Assembly: GCA_018340805.1 (NCBI GenBank)
Contig: JACMZG010001914.1
Coordinates: 27,357,132 to 27,421,131, forward strand
DNA length: 64,000 nt
Direction of reading: 5' to 3'
Source of the DNA: Microvelia longipes
Lineage: Eukaryota; Arthropoda; Insecta; Hemiptera; Veliidae
The translations under genes were made by a program, and so were the position numbers. Positions 21,695 to 33,173 of the stretch are shown here, piece by piece. The first letter of the stretch is position 1. Each line of letters opens with the position of its first letter. A model generated the notes under the pieces. The model made no database searches. It saw only the letters and a list, made by a program, of their open reading frames with translations, and was not told the DNA's origin.

Positions 21695-24600
21695 TGAGGA
21701 CTCAAAACGGAGCCGTGAGCCCTCAATTGAACAAAAGGCTCCTGCATCTAGAAACCCTGCCGATTACAGCTTTCCCATAATTGCTTTTCGGTTATCAAGA
21801 GGAGAAGAGTACCTAGCCCTAATTGATACGCAAGCTAGTACGTCGTTCATTGGAGATCCCTTGATTAACCACGCAGACATAAAAAGAATAAATAGCAGGA
21901 AAGGAACTATTAAGTTTGGAGTGAAAGGTAAAACGACCACAACTAGCGGAGAAGTGGAGGTTATCATTAATATCCAAGGGAAATGTTATGAAGTCAAAGC
22001 ATCTATTTTACCTGGCTTGCCTTATGATATGATATTAGGAAATACTTGGCTTCAAAGTCAATCGGTGGTTATCGATTATGGAAATCGCAGTTGCTCGATA
22101 GGTGCTCTGGATCGAACCACAGTTAGCTGGAGAAATAACGAAACAATTAATGAGTCAGATAAAGAAGTGAACATACCTATGGAAATCATTGATGCCAGCC
22201 TCGATAACTCCAAGAAGTTGGAAATAACGCGGGTTTTAGAAACGCATATTTCTTGTCTAAACGGCGTAGGTCGGACCCAAACTATACCTCATAAGATTCA
22301 AGTTAAGACGTTCCAGCTCGAAGACAAGGGCCATATCCTTACAATGATGAGAAGCGTGCTGAGATCATCCGTCAAGTGAAAGAAATGGAAGCGAAAGGGA
22401 TTCATTCAGCCGAGCAAATCTCCCTGGTCAAGTCCTGTTGTGTTAGCGAGGAAGAAGGATGGTGAGTGGAGATTTTGTGTTGACTACCGACGTTTAAATG
22501 AAGTTACAACTCATGACGCTTACCCCATGCCGAACCTGCACCATCATTACGAACAGTGAAGAAGTCAAAATACTTCACTAGATTGGATCTTAAATCTGGA
22601 TATTGGCAAGTGGAGATGGATGAGGAATCACGGAAATTTACTGCATTTTCAACTCCACTTGGGCTCTACGAATTTCTAGTAATGCCTTTTGGTTTAAAAA
22701 ATAGTCCAATGACATTCCAAAGGCTAATGGAAGAAGCATTACGGGGATTTATAGGAGACTTTGTGGAAGTGTACTTGGATGACATCTTTATACATAGCGA
22801 AACCTGGGGAGATCACTTGAGACACGTTTCACTTGTTTTGGAGCGCCTATCACGTCATCATCTCACTTGTAATCTGGAAAAGTGCTTAATAGGAGCTCAA
22901 GAAATCGAGTTTCTAGGCCATCGCATCAACCGGGATGGAGTGATGACCCAACCTGAAAAACTCAAAGCAATCGAAGAGTTTCCTCAGCCCAAGAACAAGA
23001 AGGGAATACGACAGTTCCTAGGACTCTGCCAATGGTACGGTGACTATGTGGACCATTTCGCAGATACAGCTACACCTCTCACGGAGCTTACTAAAACAAA
23101 GGTCAGATGGAAGTGGACCAGAGTAGAAGAAGAAGCGTTTCAGACACTCAAGAGGAAATTATTGCAGGCACCGAGCCTCAGTCATTACAAGCCAGATTTA
23201 CCAATAATTCTACAAACTGACGCCTCCGATGTAGGTCTTGGAGCAGTGCTGTATCAAGAAGCTGAACGGAAATACATCTTAAGTTACGCCAGTAGGAAGT
23301 TATCAGACACCGAAGCTAAGTATACCACCATGGAAAAGGAAGGATTAGCTGTAATCTGGGCTGTTGGGAAATTTCGCCCTTTCCTAGAAGGCAGAAGCTT
23401 CACTTTAATTACAGACAATAGTGCCCTAACGTGGATTGCCAGAAACAAGGACGTGAACAGCAAGGTTCACCGATGGTTCCTTACATTAATGTCTTACGAC
23501 TTCACGATACAACACTGTCCTGGTCGCTTGAACCAAGCCGCAGACGCTCTTTCTCGAGAACCAGTTGGAGAGGTAGAAGAAATTCTCCTTGACGTGTTCT
23601 CACCTCCAGTTGCGAATAAGAGTATGAGTCTCAAGGTTATGAAGAGTGATACAACTCCTGACGAACTAATACAAAAAGCAATAAAGGAACAAGACCAGGA
23701 TCCAATCATACATAACATAAAACAGTGGTTAAGGGGTGAAGATAGACCTGCAACACACAGGAAAAGAAGGGCTTGGGCTCGACAGAAGATTAATTTTGTC
23801 CTTGACAATGGCACAGTCTACTATATAAACAGTGACCATCCAAGACCCTATCTTCCTCAACATCTTAAAGAAGAAGCTCTACAAAGATACCACGATCATC
23901 CTTTGGTTGGCCACCCCGGATACGAGGAAACTTGTAGGACTCTGAGGGCTCGTATTTATTGGCCAGGGATGACCAAAGAAATACGAGAATACGTGAGGAG
24001 CTGTCAAACTTGTCTAAGGAATAAACCTCTTACTGGGCGTCCACGCGCTGCACCACAGCAAAGGAAAGAACCAGAAGTAGCATGGGAAACCATGGCCCTT
24101 GATTTAATGGGTCCTTACCCCGTTCGAAGACTGGAAAAACCTGCCTTTTAGTGTGCACAGACCTGTGGAGCCGGTGGGTGGAAGCCTTTCCATTGAGCAA
24201 ATCTAATACCGCAAAAATCGCCTCTGTTTTGGAAAAAGAAGTTTTTCCGCGATTTGGGTATCCAAAGAGAATTCTCAGCGATAACGGGCCACAGTTTGTC
24301 AGTAAATCTTGGAAAGAATACCTAAGCAAGTGGGGATGCGTTGCGTGGACAACGCCGGTGTACCAACCTCGGGCCAACCCTACTGAAAGAAGAAATCAAG
24401 AACTAAAGAAAGGAATTCGTATAACGCTTGAAGGCCGGAATCATAACAGATGGGATGAGGATATACCAAACATCCTCTTCCAGATAAGACACAGGAAGAA
24501 TGTCTCCATTGGAGTTAGTCCCGCAGAGGCTCTATACGGAAGGAATCTTAAACAGCCAGGAGATTGGAATCTAACTTCTGAATCAAAACCAGTCAGTATT

Positions 24601-24864
24601 GATAAGGACTCACCAGATAAGGCAGCTTTACGTTTCCCGGTAGGGAAACCAATAATGGTAAAGAATCACATTCTGTCGGATAAAATCAAAGGTATTCATT
24701 CTGGATTCGCACCCAAATGGAAGGGTCCCTACAAAATACAGAAGTACCTCGGTTCTAATGTATATCTGGTTAAGATGGCAAATAATAAGTATGGAAAATA
24801 TAGTTACGACGATATTCGTCCTTTTATACAACGCAAAACGCCACATTTTAACAACAAATCCTGA
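21694..24864 (+). pseudogene. pol: Gypsy pol, copy A: PR-RT-RNaseH-INT (frameshifted)
   Basis: Polyprotein for replication and integration of the retrotransposon. Protease: ALIDTQASTSFIG near 21815-21855, with Gln where the family has Gly, then ILGNTWL. Reverse transcriptase: [32 protein letters not shown] and the catalytic YLDD near 22780. RNase H: LQTDASDVGLGAVLY and later TDNSALTW. Integrase: zinc-binding H-H-C-C (HDHPLVGHPGY ... CQTCLRN), core D (ALDLMGP), D (SDNGPQF) and E (NPTERRNQELK), then a GPY/F-type end (WKGPYKI). There is no chromodomain. With the tRNA-Arg primer this fits an mdg1/412-like Gypsy lineage. Frames break near 22316, 22388 and 22550, and in a C-run at about 24118-24121 that is also broken in copy B. 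Confidence 0.93.
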
Positions 24865-25555
24865 CTTTTCAACGATTTCAACGAAAACATCTCTCCGAAT
24901 ATTTTCAACGAAATTTTTACTTATTAATTTTCAACCACGTCGCGAATATAAACTAACCAATATTAATTTAATTTTTTTTAATTTATTCTCTTAATAACTT
25001 CTTAACGAATATACCTAATTTAGTAACCTAAGTGCTGAGTTCTAAGTTTTAAAGTTATTGGTGTAATATTAATTTGAATATACATTAGAAAATAGAACTA
25101 TAATTATTAAAAACTACTAATTTTAGTCAATTCATTACAACAATTATTTAAATATTTTTATTTTATTTTTAAATAGTATTAAAACTAGTCTAGTGTCTGA
25201 CCCATTTTGGCAGACTGTATTTGATTTTATGTTAAAAATTTAATTTGTTAATAAACTGTTATTTTTATGTATTATTTATCTTTGTAAATATGATTCACTG
25301 GATATTGAAGGATCTCTAAATTTTTACCTATTGCTGATCAAAGTTTATTCCTAAAAATAAAAATCTTTGACAGCCTCTTGATTACGTTAGTCATTTACTG
25401 GCGTTTGAAGCATTAGCTTTATTTAATTTTTTTTGTTTCATGCGTAACTTACGTTTTTTTTTTAATGAAACATTTATTAGACTGTTAAATAGTTATTAAA
25501 TTACAGTTATTCTTGTGTGTGTTGAGAAAGATTTTTTTTTATTGAATATTTGATA
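24865..25555 (+). other. 3' untranslated region after pol, copy A
   Basis: AT-rich, nearly identical to 30326-31015. Copy A stops at ttgaatatttga, where copy B continues into the accessory region. Confidence 0.85.
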
Positions 25556-25991
25556 AAAACTGAAAAACTCAAAGCAATCGAAGAGTTTCCTCAGCCCAAG
25601 ACAAGAAGGAATACGACAGTTCCTAGGACTCTGCCAATGGTACGGTGACTATGTGGACCATTTCGCAGATACAGCTACACCCTCCACGGAGCTTACTAAA
25701 ACAAAGGTAAGATGGAAGTGGACCAGAGTAAAGAGAAGCGTTTCAGACACTCAAGAGGAATTAATTGCAGGCACCGAGCCTCAGTCATTACAAGCCAGAT
25801 TTACCTATAATTCTACAACTGACGCCTCCGATGTAGGTCTTGGAGCAGTGCTGTATCAAAGAAGCTGAACGGAAATACATCTTAAGTTACGCCAGTAGGA
25901 AAGTTATCAAGCACACCGAAGACTAAGTATACCACCATGGAAAAGGAAGGATTAGCTGTAATCTGGGCCTGTTGGGAATTTCGCCCTTTCC
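25556..25991 (+). pseudogene. Noisy partial pol fragment
   Basis: It matches about 22960-23390 of copy A (RT thumb and RNase H), but with many one-base gains and losses within 430 bp. Such error density next to an N suggests uncorrected read sequence at an assembly join rather than biological decay. Confidence 0.85.
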
Positions 25992-25992
25992 N
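25992..25992. other. Ambiguous base at a join
   Basis: The only N seen in the window. It joins pol sequence directly to the middle of gag (ggtgcccgccaggcc, equal to position 20548 in copy A). Confidence 0.98.
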
Positions 25993-27161
25993 GGTGCCCG
26001 CCAGGCCAAGAGGATGAACAAGATAATGAAGATATCCAGAGTAGGTTTGAAAGATTTTGGGTTCTAACGCTAACCAGGACCAAGACTCTGGTGGAAGCCG
26101 AGATCGACCTGTTCCTAATCTAATGGGTAATATCTCACCTATCCCTCATCCAAGGAACCTGATGTCCAGAGGAATCCTGGTAGATCCACCCCTGAGGCAG
26201 AGCACCCGCCCAATGTGGGCCAATGTTAAAACTAATGTCGCATATTAAGACATTACTGGGTCATGTTGTAAACCAGTCAAATCTAGAAAAGGCAGAGTCG
26301 AAAGGTTTTCGACATGGCTTGACACTGGGAATGCGTCAACCGATGCAATCTACTAGTTGGGACCCCGCCGTCTTAGAGTATATTATGACGCCTTTCAACG
26401 GGAAATCTTGGGAAGATCCAACCGCAACAATCCAGCAGTGGAGCAAGAACTTAGGGAATAATCACGTACCTACAGCTTGCTGGGTAGAGGTTGCTTCTCG
26501 TTATCTGGCACCGGAAATACAGTTGGCTTGGAAGACTCAGTGCAAAACTAACGCAAGCTGGGAAGAGTTTTCGCAATTTTTGACACACCGTTATGCTGCT
26601 CCTAGCAGTATATCATCCCTTAAAGCTAGTTTTCATGGTGATCGACAGCGCGAAGGAGAAACAGTTGAAGGATTTCTACAAGAAAAGTTAGCTTTATTTA
26701 GGAGATTGTATCCTACTGAAGAAGAAGCTACCTACATTAATCAGGTCATCGAGCTTGTCCATCCTCAACTCAGGCAGCTGCTTCGAATGGTGAAAGCCGG
26801 AACTGCCGCAGAGTTCATCAGTATGGCTAGGCATTTGAAAACGACCAGAAACCCACAACATCCTCTGCTATATCACTGAATAACTCAGCACCAATACAGA
26901 ACATAGTTACGCCAGCTAACCAACCAGCTACAAATGTGAGTCACCCAGCTACTACCACAACCCAGTCTAATGCCAACATTAATCAAGCTGCTGCAATTGT
27001 CAGTCAGCCCAATACTCAGACAACACCTGGAAATTGGAGAAAACCTGCACCTGGTTATAGAAACTACAACTACTATAACTACAGGAACAGGAACCCCAAC
27101 ACCGCTCCTGCAGTTAATAAACTCTGCTTCCCGACAACAAACTCGTCCGGAAAACAAGTAA
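25993..27161 (+). pseudogene. gag: Gypsy gag, copy B (5'-truncated)
   Basis: It begins at the equivalent of 20548, so the SAP-like N-terminus and leader are missing. The capsid-like part is read without interruption at 26223-26879. The tail, better preserved than in copy A, reads through NWRKPAPGYRNYNYYNYRNR, a basic/aromatic Asn-rich stretch in the nucleocapsid position without Cys residues. An extra A near 27120 relative to copy A changes whether the end is in the gag or pol frame. Confidence 0.85.
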
Positions 27162-30100
27162 TGAGGACTCAAAACGGAGCCGTGAGCCCTCAATTGAACA
27201 AAAGGCTCCTGCATCTAGAAGACCCTGCCGATTATAGCTTTCCCATAATTGCTTTTCGGTTATCAAGAGGAGAAGAGTATCTAGCCCTAATTGATACGCA
27301 AGCTAGTACGTCGTTCATTGGAGATCCTTGATTAACCACGCAGACATAAAAAGAATAAATAGCAGGAAAGGAACTATTAAGTTTGGAGTGAAAGGTAAAA
27401 CGACCACAACTAGCGGAGAAGTGGAGGTTATCATTAATATCCAAGGGAAATGTTATGAAGTCAAAGCATCTATTTTACCTGGCTTGCCTTATGATATGAT
27501 ATTAGGAAATACTTGGCTTCAAAGTCAATCGGTAGTTATCGATTATGGAAATCGCAGTTGCTCGATAGGTGCTCTGGATCGGACCACAGTTAGCTGGAGA
27601 AATAACGAAACAGTTAATGAGTCAGATAAAGAAGTGAACATCCCTAAGGAAATTATTGATGCCAGCCTCGATAACTCCAAGAAGTCGGAAATAACGCGGG
27701 TTTTAGAAACGCATATTTCTTGTTTAAACGGCGTAGGTCGGACCCGAACTATAACTCATAAAATTCAAGTTAAAGACGTTCCAGCTCGAAGACAAGGGCC
27801 ATATCCTTACAATGATGAGAAGCGTGCTGAGATCATCCGTCAAGTGAAAGAAATGGAAGCGAAAGGATTCATTCAGCCGAGCAAATCTCCCTGGTCAAGT
27901 CCTGTTGTGTTAGCGAGGAAGAAGGATGGTGAGTGGAGATTTTGTGTTGACTACCGACGTTTAAATGAAGTTACAACTCATGACGCTTACCCCATGCCGA
28001 ACCTGCACCATCAATTACGAACAGTGAAGAAGTCAAAATACTTCACTAGATTGGATCTTAAATCTGGATATTGGCAAGTGGAGATGGATGAGGAATCACG
28101 GAAATTTACTGCATTTTCAACTCCACTTGGGCTCTACGAATTTCTAGTAATGCCTTTTGGTTTAAAAAATAGTCCAATGACATTCCAAAGGCTAATGGAA
28201 GAAGCATTACGGGGATTTATAGGAGACTTTGTGGAAGTGTACTTGGATGACATCTTTATACATAGCGAAACCTGGGGAGATCACTTGAGACACGTTTCAC
28301 TTGTTTTGGAGCGCCTATCACGTCATCATCTCACTTGTAATCTGGAAAAGTGCTTAATAGGAGCTCAAGAAATCGAGTTTCTAGGCCATCGCATCAACCG
28401 GGATGGAGTGATGACCCAACCTGAAAAACTCAAAGCAATCGAAGAGTTTCCTCAGCCCAAGAACAAGAAGGGAATACGACAGTTCCTAGGACTCTGCCAA
28501 TGGTACGGTGACTATGTGGACCATTTCGCAGATACAGCTACACCTCTCACGGAGCTTACTAAAACAAAGGTCAGATGGAAGTGGACCAGAGTAGAAGAAG
28601 AAGCGTTTCAGACACTCAAGAGGAAATTATTGCAGGCACCGAGCCTCAGTCATTACAAGCCAGATTTACCTATAATTCTACAAACTGACGCCTCCGATGT
28701 AGGTCTTGGAGCAGTGCTGTATCAAGAAGCTGAACGGAAATACATCTTAAGTTACGCCAGTAGGAAGTTATCAGACACCGAAGCTAAGTATACCACCATG
28801 GAAAAGGAAGGATTAGCTGTAATCTGGGCTGTTGGGAAATTTCGCCCTTTCCTAGAAGGCAGAAGCTTCACTTTAATTACAGACAATAGTGCCCTAACGT
28901 GGATTGCCAGAAACAAGGACGTGAACAGCAAGGTTCACCGATGGTTCCTTACATTAATGTCTTACGACTTCACGATACAACACTGTCCTGGTCGCTTGAA
29001 CCAAGCCGCAGACGCTCTTTCTCGAGAACCAGTTGGAGAGGTAGAAGAAATTCTCCTTGACGTGTTCTCACCTCCAGTTGCGAATAAGAGTATGAGTCTC
29101 AAGGTTATGAAGAGTGATACAACTCCTGACGAACTAATACAAAAAGCAATAAAGGAACAAGACCAGGATCCAATCATACATAACATAAAACAGTGGTTAA
29201 AGGGTGAAGATAGACCTGCAACACACAGGAAAAGAAGGGCTTGGGCTCGACAGAAGATTAATTTTGTCCTTGACAATGGCACAGTCTACTATATAAACAG
29301 TGACCATCCAAGACCCTATCTTCCTCAACATCTTAAAGAAGAAGCTCTACAAAGATACCACGATCATCCTTTGGTTGGCCACCCCGGATACGAGGAAACT
29401 TGTAGGACTCTGAGGGCTCGTATTTATTGGCCAGGGATGACCAAAGAAATACGAGAATACGTGAGGAGCTGTCAAACTTGTCTAAGGAATAAACCTCTTA
29501 CTGGGCGTCCACGCGCTGCACACAGCAAAGGAAAGAACCAGAAGTAGCATGGGAAACCATGGCCCTTGATTTAATGGGTCCTTACCCCGTTCGAAGACTG
29601 GAAAAACCTGCCTTTTAGTGTGCACAGACCTGTGGAGCCGGTGGGTGGAAGCCTTTCCATTGAGCAAATCTAATACCGCAAAAATCGCCTCTGTTTTGGA
29701 AAAAGAAGTTTTTCCGCGATTTGGGTATCCGAAGAGAATTCAGCGATAACGGGCCACAGTTTGTCAGTAAATCTTGGAAAGAATACCTAAGCAAGTGGGG
29801 ATGCGTTGCGTGGACAACGCCGGTGTACCAACCTCGGGCCAACCCTACTGAAAGAAGAAATCAAGAACTAAAGAAAGGAATTCGTATAACGCTTGAAGGC
29901 CGGAATCAAACAGATGGGATGAGGATATACCAAACATCCTCTTCCAGATAAGACACAAGAATGTCTCCATTGGAGTTAGTCCCGCCGAGGCTCTATACGG
30001 AAGGAATCTTAAACAGCCAGGAGATTGGAATCTAACTTCTGAGTCAAAACCAGTCAGTATTGATAAGGACTCACCAGATAAGGCAGCTTTACGTTTCCCG

Positions 30101-30325
30101 GTAGGGAAACCAATAATAGTAAAGAATCACATTCTGTCGGATAAAATCAAAGGTATTCATTCAGGATTCGCACCCAAATGGAAGGGTCCCTACAAAATAC
30201 AGAAGTACCTCGGTTCTAATGTATATCTGGTTAAGATGGCAAATAATAAGTATGGAAAATATAGTTACGACGATATTCGTCCTTTTATACAACGCAAAAC
30301 GCCACATTTTAACAACAAATCCTGA
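27161..30325 (+). pseudogene. pol: Gypsy pol, copy B: PR-RT-RNaseH-INT (frameshifted)
   Basis: Nearly identical to copy A. From 27328 to 29547 one uninterrupted frame of 739 codons covers the C-terminal half of protease, reverse transcriptase (YLDD at about 28245), RNase H and the N-terminal zinc-binding part of integrase. Protease again has DTQAS (27293-27307), so this is not a single-copy error. The integrase core is broken by differences near 29520, 29585, 29740 and 29910. The stop at 30323-30325 matches copy A. An element with these breaks would not make a complete integrase, but homopolymer errors in the assembly could explain each of them. Confidence 0.93.
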
Positions 30326-31390
30326 CTTTTCAACGATTTCAACGAAAACATCTCTCCGAATATTTTCAACGAAATTTATTTACTTATTAATTTTCAACCA
30401 CGTCGCGAATATAAACTAACCAATATTAATTTAATTTTTTTTAATTTATTCTCTTAATAACTTCTTAACGAATATACCTAATTTAGTAACCTAAGTGCTG
30501 AGTTCTAAGTTTTAAAGTTATTGGTGTAATATTAATTTGAATATACATTAGAAAATAGAACTATAATTATTAAAAACTACTAATTTTAGTCAATTCATTA
30601 CAACAATTATTTAAATATTTTTATTTTATTTTTAAATAGTATTAAAACTAGTCTAGTGTCTGACCCATTTTGGCAGACTGTATTTGATTTTATGTTAAAA
30701 ATTTAATTTGTTAATAAACTGTTATTTTTATGTATTATTTATCTTTGTAAATATGATTCACTGGATATTGAAGGATCTCTAAATTTTTACCTATTGCTGA
30801 TCAAAGTTTATTCCTAAAAATAAAAATCTTTGACAGCCTCTTGATTACGTTAGTCATTTACTGGCGTTTGAAGCATTAGCTTTATTTAATTTTTTTTGTT
30901 TCATGCGTAACTTACGTTTTTTTTTTAATGAAACATTTATTAGACTGTTAAATAGTTATTAAATTACAGTTATTCTTGTGTGTGTTGAGAAAGATTTTTT
31001 TTTATTGAATATTTGAATTGTAAAAAAGTGTATTAGTAATCATTGTTTAAAAATTAATGTAAAATTGGTGAGTAGCGAATATTTATAAATAAATTAAAAA
31101 CAATCTAAACTAGGAAATTAAATACTACATCGATAGATTAATATAAATAATTAAAACTTTATTATAATTAAAATATACAATTTATGAATTAAATTAACTT
31201 AAAACTAATCATAACTAAACTAATAAATTAAAATAATAAATATAAATAATAGATAAATAAAATAACTTACCTTCAATTAATATCTTGCAACAGTAACTGG
31301 TCAATTTTTTTTTATTATTTTTTTAATTAAGCTCTGATCTTCGAGTTAGTGATAATTAATTGTGCATTTAGTCTTATCCAAGTTTAACTT
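30326..31390 (+). other. AT-rich spacer after pol, copy B
   Basis: To 31015 it matches the region after copy A; 31016-31390 is unique, very AT-rich and without open frames. Confidence 0.8.
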
Positions 31391-31391
31391 C

Positions 31392-31400
31392 TATAAAAGG
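31392..31400 (+). promoter_or_regulatory. TATA-box-like sequence upstream of accessory frame
   Basis: TATAAAAGG followed by a GC-richer stretch, 255 bases before the accessory ATG. It may give the accessory gene its own transcript; alternatively that frame is expressed by splicing (good acceptor tttttttttcag at 31579). No experimental sign is available. Confidence 0.35.
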
Positions 31401-31533
31401 CGACTCAGACCTACATTTTACCTTTCCTTCTATACTTCTTGTTTTTCCTAACTTACGACTTCTTTCCTTCTCCTGATTCTCGGAAACGAGAGGAGAGACA
31501 GCGACCGTCACATATACTTGATAGAAATTAGTA

Positions 31534-31579
31534 GTGAGTGGGGAGAAACAGGAAGTATCAGATTTGATTTTTTTTTCAG
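31534..31579 (+). other. Possible splice signals before accessory frame
   Basis: GTGAGT at 31534 and a pyrimidine-rich tract ending CAG at 31579. As one intron it would be only 46 bases, short even for insects. More likely the acceptor would pair with a donor near the 5' leader to make a subgenomic message, as env-carrying Gypsy elements do. Confidence 0.3.
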
Positions 31580-31654
31580 AACCTGAAACGTAGTGGAACG
31601 TAGAATAATTTGGTTGATTTTTATTAACATTGTTTTGATTGTTTAAAAATAAAC

Positions 31655-32719
31655 ATGGAGAATAAGATAGACACTAAGGACGTAAGAAAGAAATACACCG
31701 ACTTGCAAAAGCAAGTACGTAAAGCAGAATTCTTCCCTTACCCTCCTCAAAGCCAACACGAAATAACGGGGGCGCATAGCAACCTGAAAGCTGACGCCTT
31801 CCGCCGACCGCCACCTCCTCCCCGGAAGCTGATTGTTGGGACAGGATCCGCGACAAATGGCAATCCACCACCCATCCAAGCCACCTCCAACCCGGATCCG
31901 TGTGTAAGAGCCAAGGGACGCAGGAAGTTGGAACCGGCAGGCCGAAAACGTTCCTTAGTACATTCAGCAAACCAGACTGTGTTAACGGAATGGGAACAGC
32001 GACCAAAAAAGGTTACGCCTCCCGGACCAAAACCCTCTCTAACCATCTCTTGTCGCGAAGGTTCACACAGATTATTGAAATGCGGGAACCACGCCGACAA
32101 TAAGGCACAGACTGACACTTTTCTATCCCTGAAGAACGAAGGAGGAACCACCTGTCCAAGAAGTGAAGCAATTGATAAATTCATAAAGTTTGTTGAATGT
32201 GGTCAAAAACCTGAGGTCGTTCAACCTCTTTACATCCTAACACCTACGAAGTTTAAGGAAACTGTGGTTAAAGAGAAGAAAGAGCTTCCCAAGGAATCAA
32301 ACGAGGCCAAATCAGAAAAACCCGTCTTTGGTACAGATGAGTTGCTCCAGGAGCTGGACCAATTTCTCAGTGATGTGAAACAAAGCAACATCAATAAAAA
32401 GAAGATAGCGAAACCTGTCGTAAGGAAAATAATTAAAAAAAAAGTAAATCCCAAAAAGGTTAAAAGTGTAGTACGAAAACTTGGCGAAGACTCCGCATCT
32501 TTATTTAAAAACTTTCACATCACTGAAAGTCATCCGAGGGTCTTGTGGTCAACGAAAAAGGAAGGTAAAATGGAAAAAGAGAAGACCAAGGAAAATAACG
32601 AGGACAACAAGGGCAAAGGACTGACAAAGGATGACAGGGAAAGGATGATGAAGGCGGCCTATGAGAAAATGATGAAGCTTCAAGACTCATCGCAGCTGTT
32701 GAAGAAAGACAAGAAATAG
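31655..32719 (+). CDS. Accessory protein of the Gypsy element, unknown function
   Basis: 354 codons in the position where env sits in errantiviruses, but no signal peptide, membrane span or furin-type site is visible, so it is not an envelope protein. The start ATG has a strong context (AAACATGG). In order: a basic N-terminus (DVRKKYTDLQKQVRKAEF), a Pro/Arg segment (FRRPPPPPRKL near residue 50), a middle part with scattered Cys, an acidic amphipathic stretch (TDELLQELDQFLSDV near 226-240), a strongly basic stretch (about 245-275, with IIKKKVNPKKVK), and a charged, likely helical C-terminus (ERMMKAAYEKMMKLQ). GC content exceeds that of its surroundings. It occurs once, after pol copy B. It could be a captured host gene or an element-specific nucleic-acid-binding protein; I recognise no family. 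Confidence 0.7.
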   Translation: MENKIDTKDVRKKYTDLQKQVRKAEFFPYPPQSQHEITGAHSNLKADAFRRPPPPPRKLIVGTGSATNGNPPPIQATSNPDPCVRAKGRRKLEPAGRKRSLVHSANQTVLTEWEQRPKKVTPPGPKPSLTISCREGSHRLLKCGNHADNKAQTDTFLSLKNEGGTTCPRSEAIDKFIKFVECGQKPEVVQPLYILTPTKFKETVVKEKKELPKESNEAKSEKPVFGTDELLQELDQFLSDVKQSNINKKKIAKPVVRKIIKKKVNPKKVKSVVRKLGEDSASLFKNFHITESHPRVLWSTKKEGKMEKEKTKENNEDNKGKGLTKDDRERMMKAAYEKMMKLQDSSQLLKKDKK

Positions 32720-32880
32720 AACTATACATTTAATTTTTTTTATGTTCTTTTTTTTTTTTTATACTAACAAATTGTACTTTTTTCTTTTTTTCTCTAAGGA
32801 ACTCGAAGACTGAAAATTATAATTTTATGTGTTTTTTTTCTTTTGTTCTTTTTGCTCAATTTTTGTAGTTACTTTGTGAG
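32720..32880 (+). other. T-rich 3' untranslated stretch
   Basis: Long T-runs between the accessory stop and the first hairpin; nothing else seen. Confidence 0.6.
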
Positions 32881-32980
32881 ATATTGTAGGAGAGGATGGG
32901 AGTGTCGGTTGAGCAAGAGGGGTGATAAGAGACATCACCTTCTAGTCAAAGGATTAAACCGACACTCCCACTCTCAATAT
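32881..32980 (+). promoter_or_regulatory. Structured hairpin 1 in element 3' region
   Basis: The stem TGGGAGTGTCGGTT (32897-32910) pairs perfectly with AACCGACACTCCCA (32957-32970). Inside is a second hairpin, GGTGAT (32921-32926) with ATCACC (32934-32939). Outside, ATATTG (32881-32886) can pair with CAATAT (32975-32980). Its fold is shared with hairpin 2 at 33174-33258. Confidence 0.85.
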
Positions 32981-33173
32981 TAAAAGCAAAGGATAATGAT
33001 AAGGTATAATGGAAGCAAAGAATTAATATTTTTTTTTTAAATTATTACTCATGTGATAAGACTGATTAATGTTTCAAGACGGATTTTTTTTTGTTCTTTT
33101 TTTATCGATGTTATTTTTTTTTTCTCTCATAAACTTATTTTCTCATTAAACTAGTCTGAAACTTTATAAATGA
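32981..33173 (+). other. AT-rich spacer between hairpins
   Basis: T- and A-runs, no open frame. Confidence 0.6.

Noticed and set aside
23494..23814. 106-codon minus-strand frame inside pol, repeated at 28962-29282
   Set aside because: It is the antisense shadow of RNase H/integrase coding; its conservation simply follows pol.
25653..25868. Separate small gene in the fragment between pol copies
   Set aside because: It is an error-dense duplicate of the RNase H region.
31508..31520. Second primer binding site (gcgaccgtcac resembles the tRNA-Arg site)
   Set aside because: Only 8-9 bases match and it is not next to an LTR; likely chance.
31674..32184. Minus-strand frames over the accessory gene
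   Set aside because: Shadows of the plus-strand frame; no start context or motif support.
31655..32719. Envelope protein
   Set aside because: Right position, but no signal peptide, no membrane segment and no cleavage site; the composition is Lys-rich and soluble.
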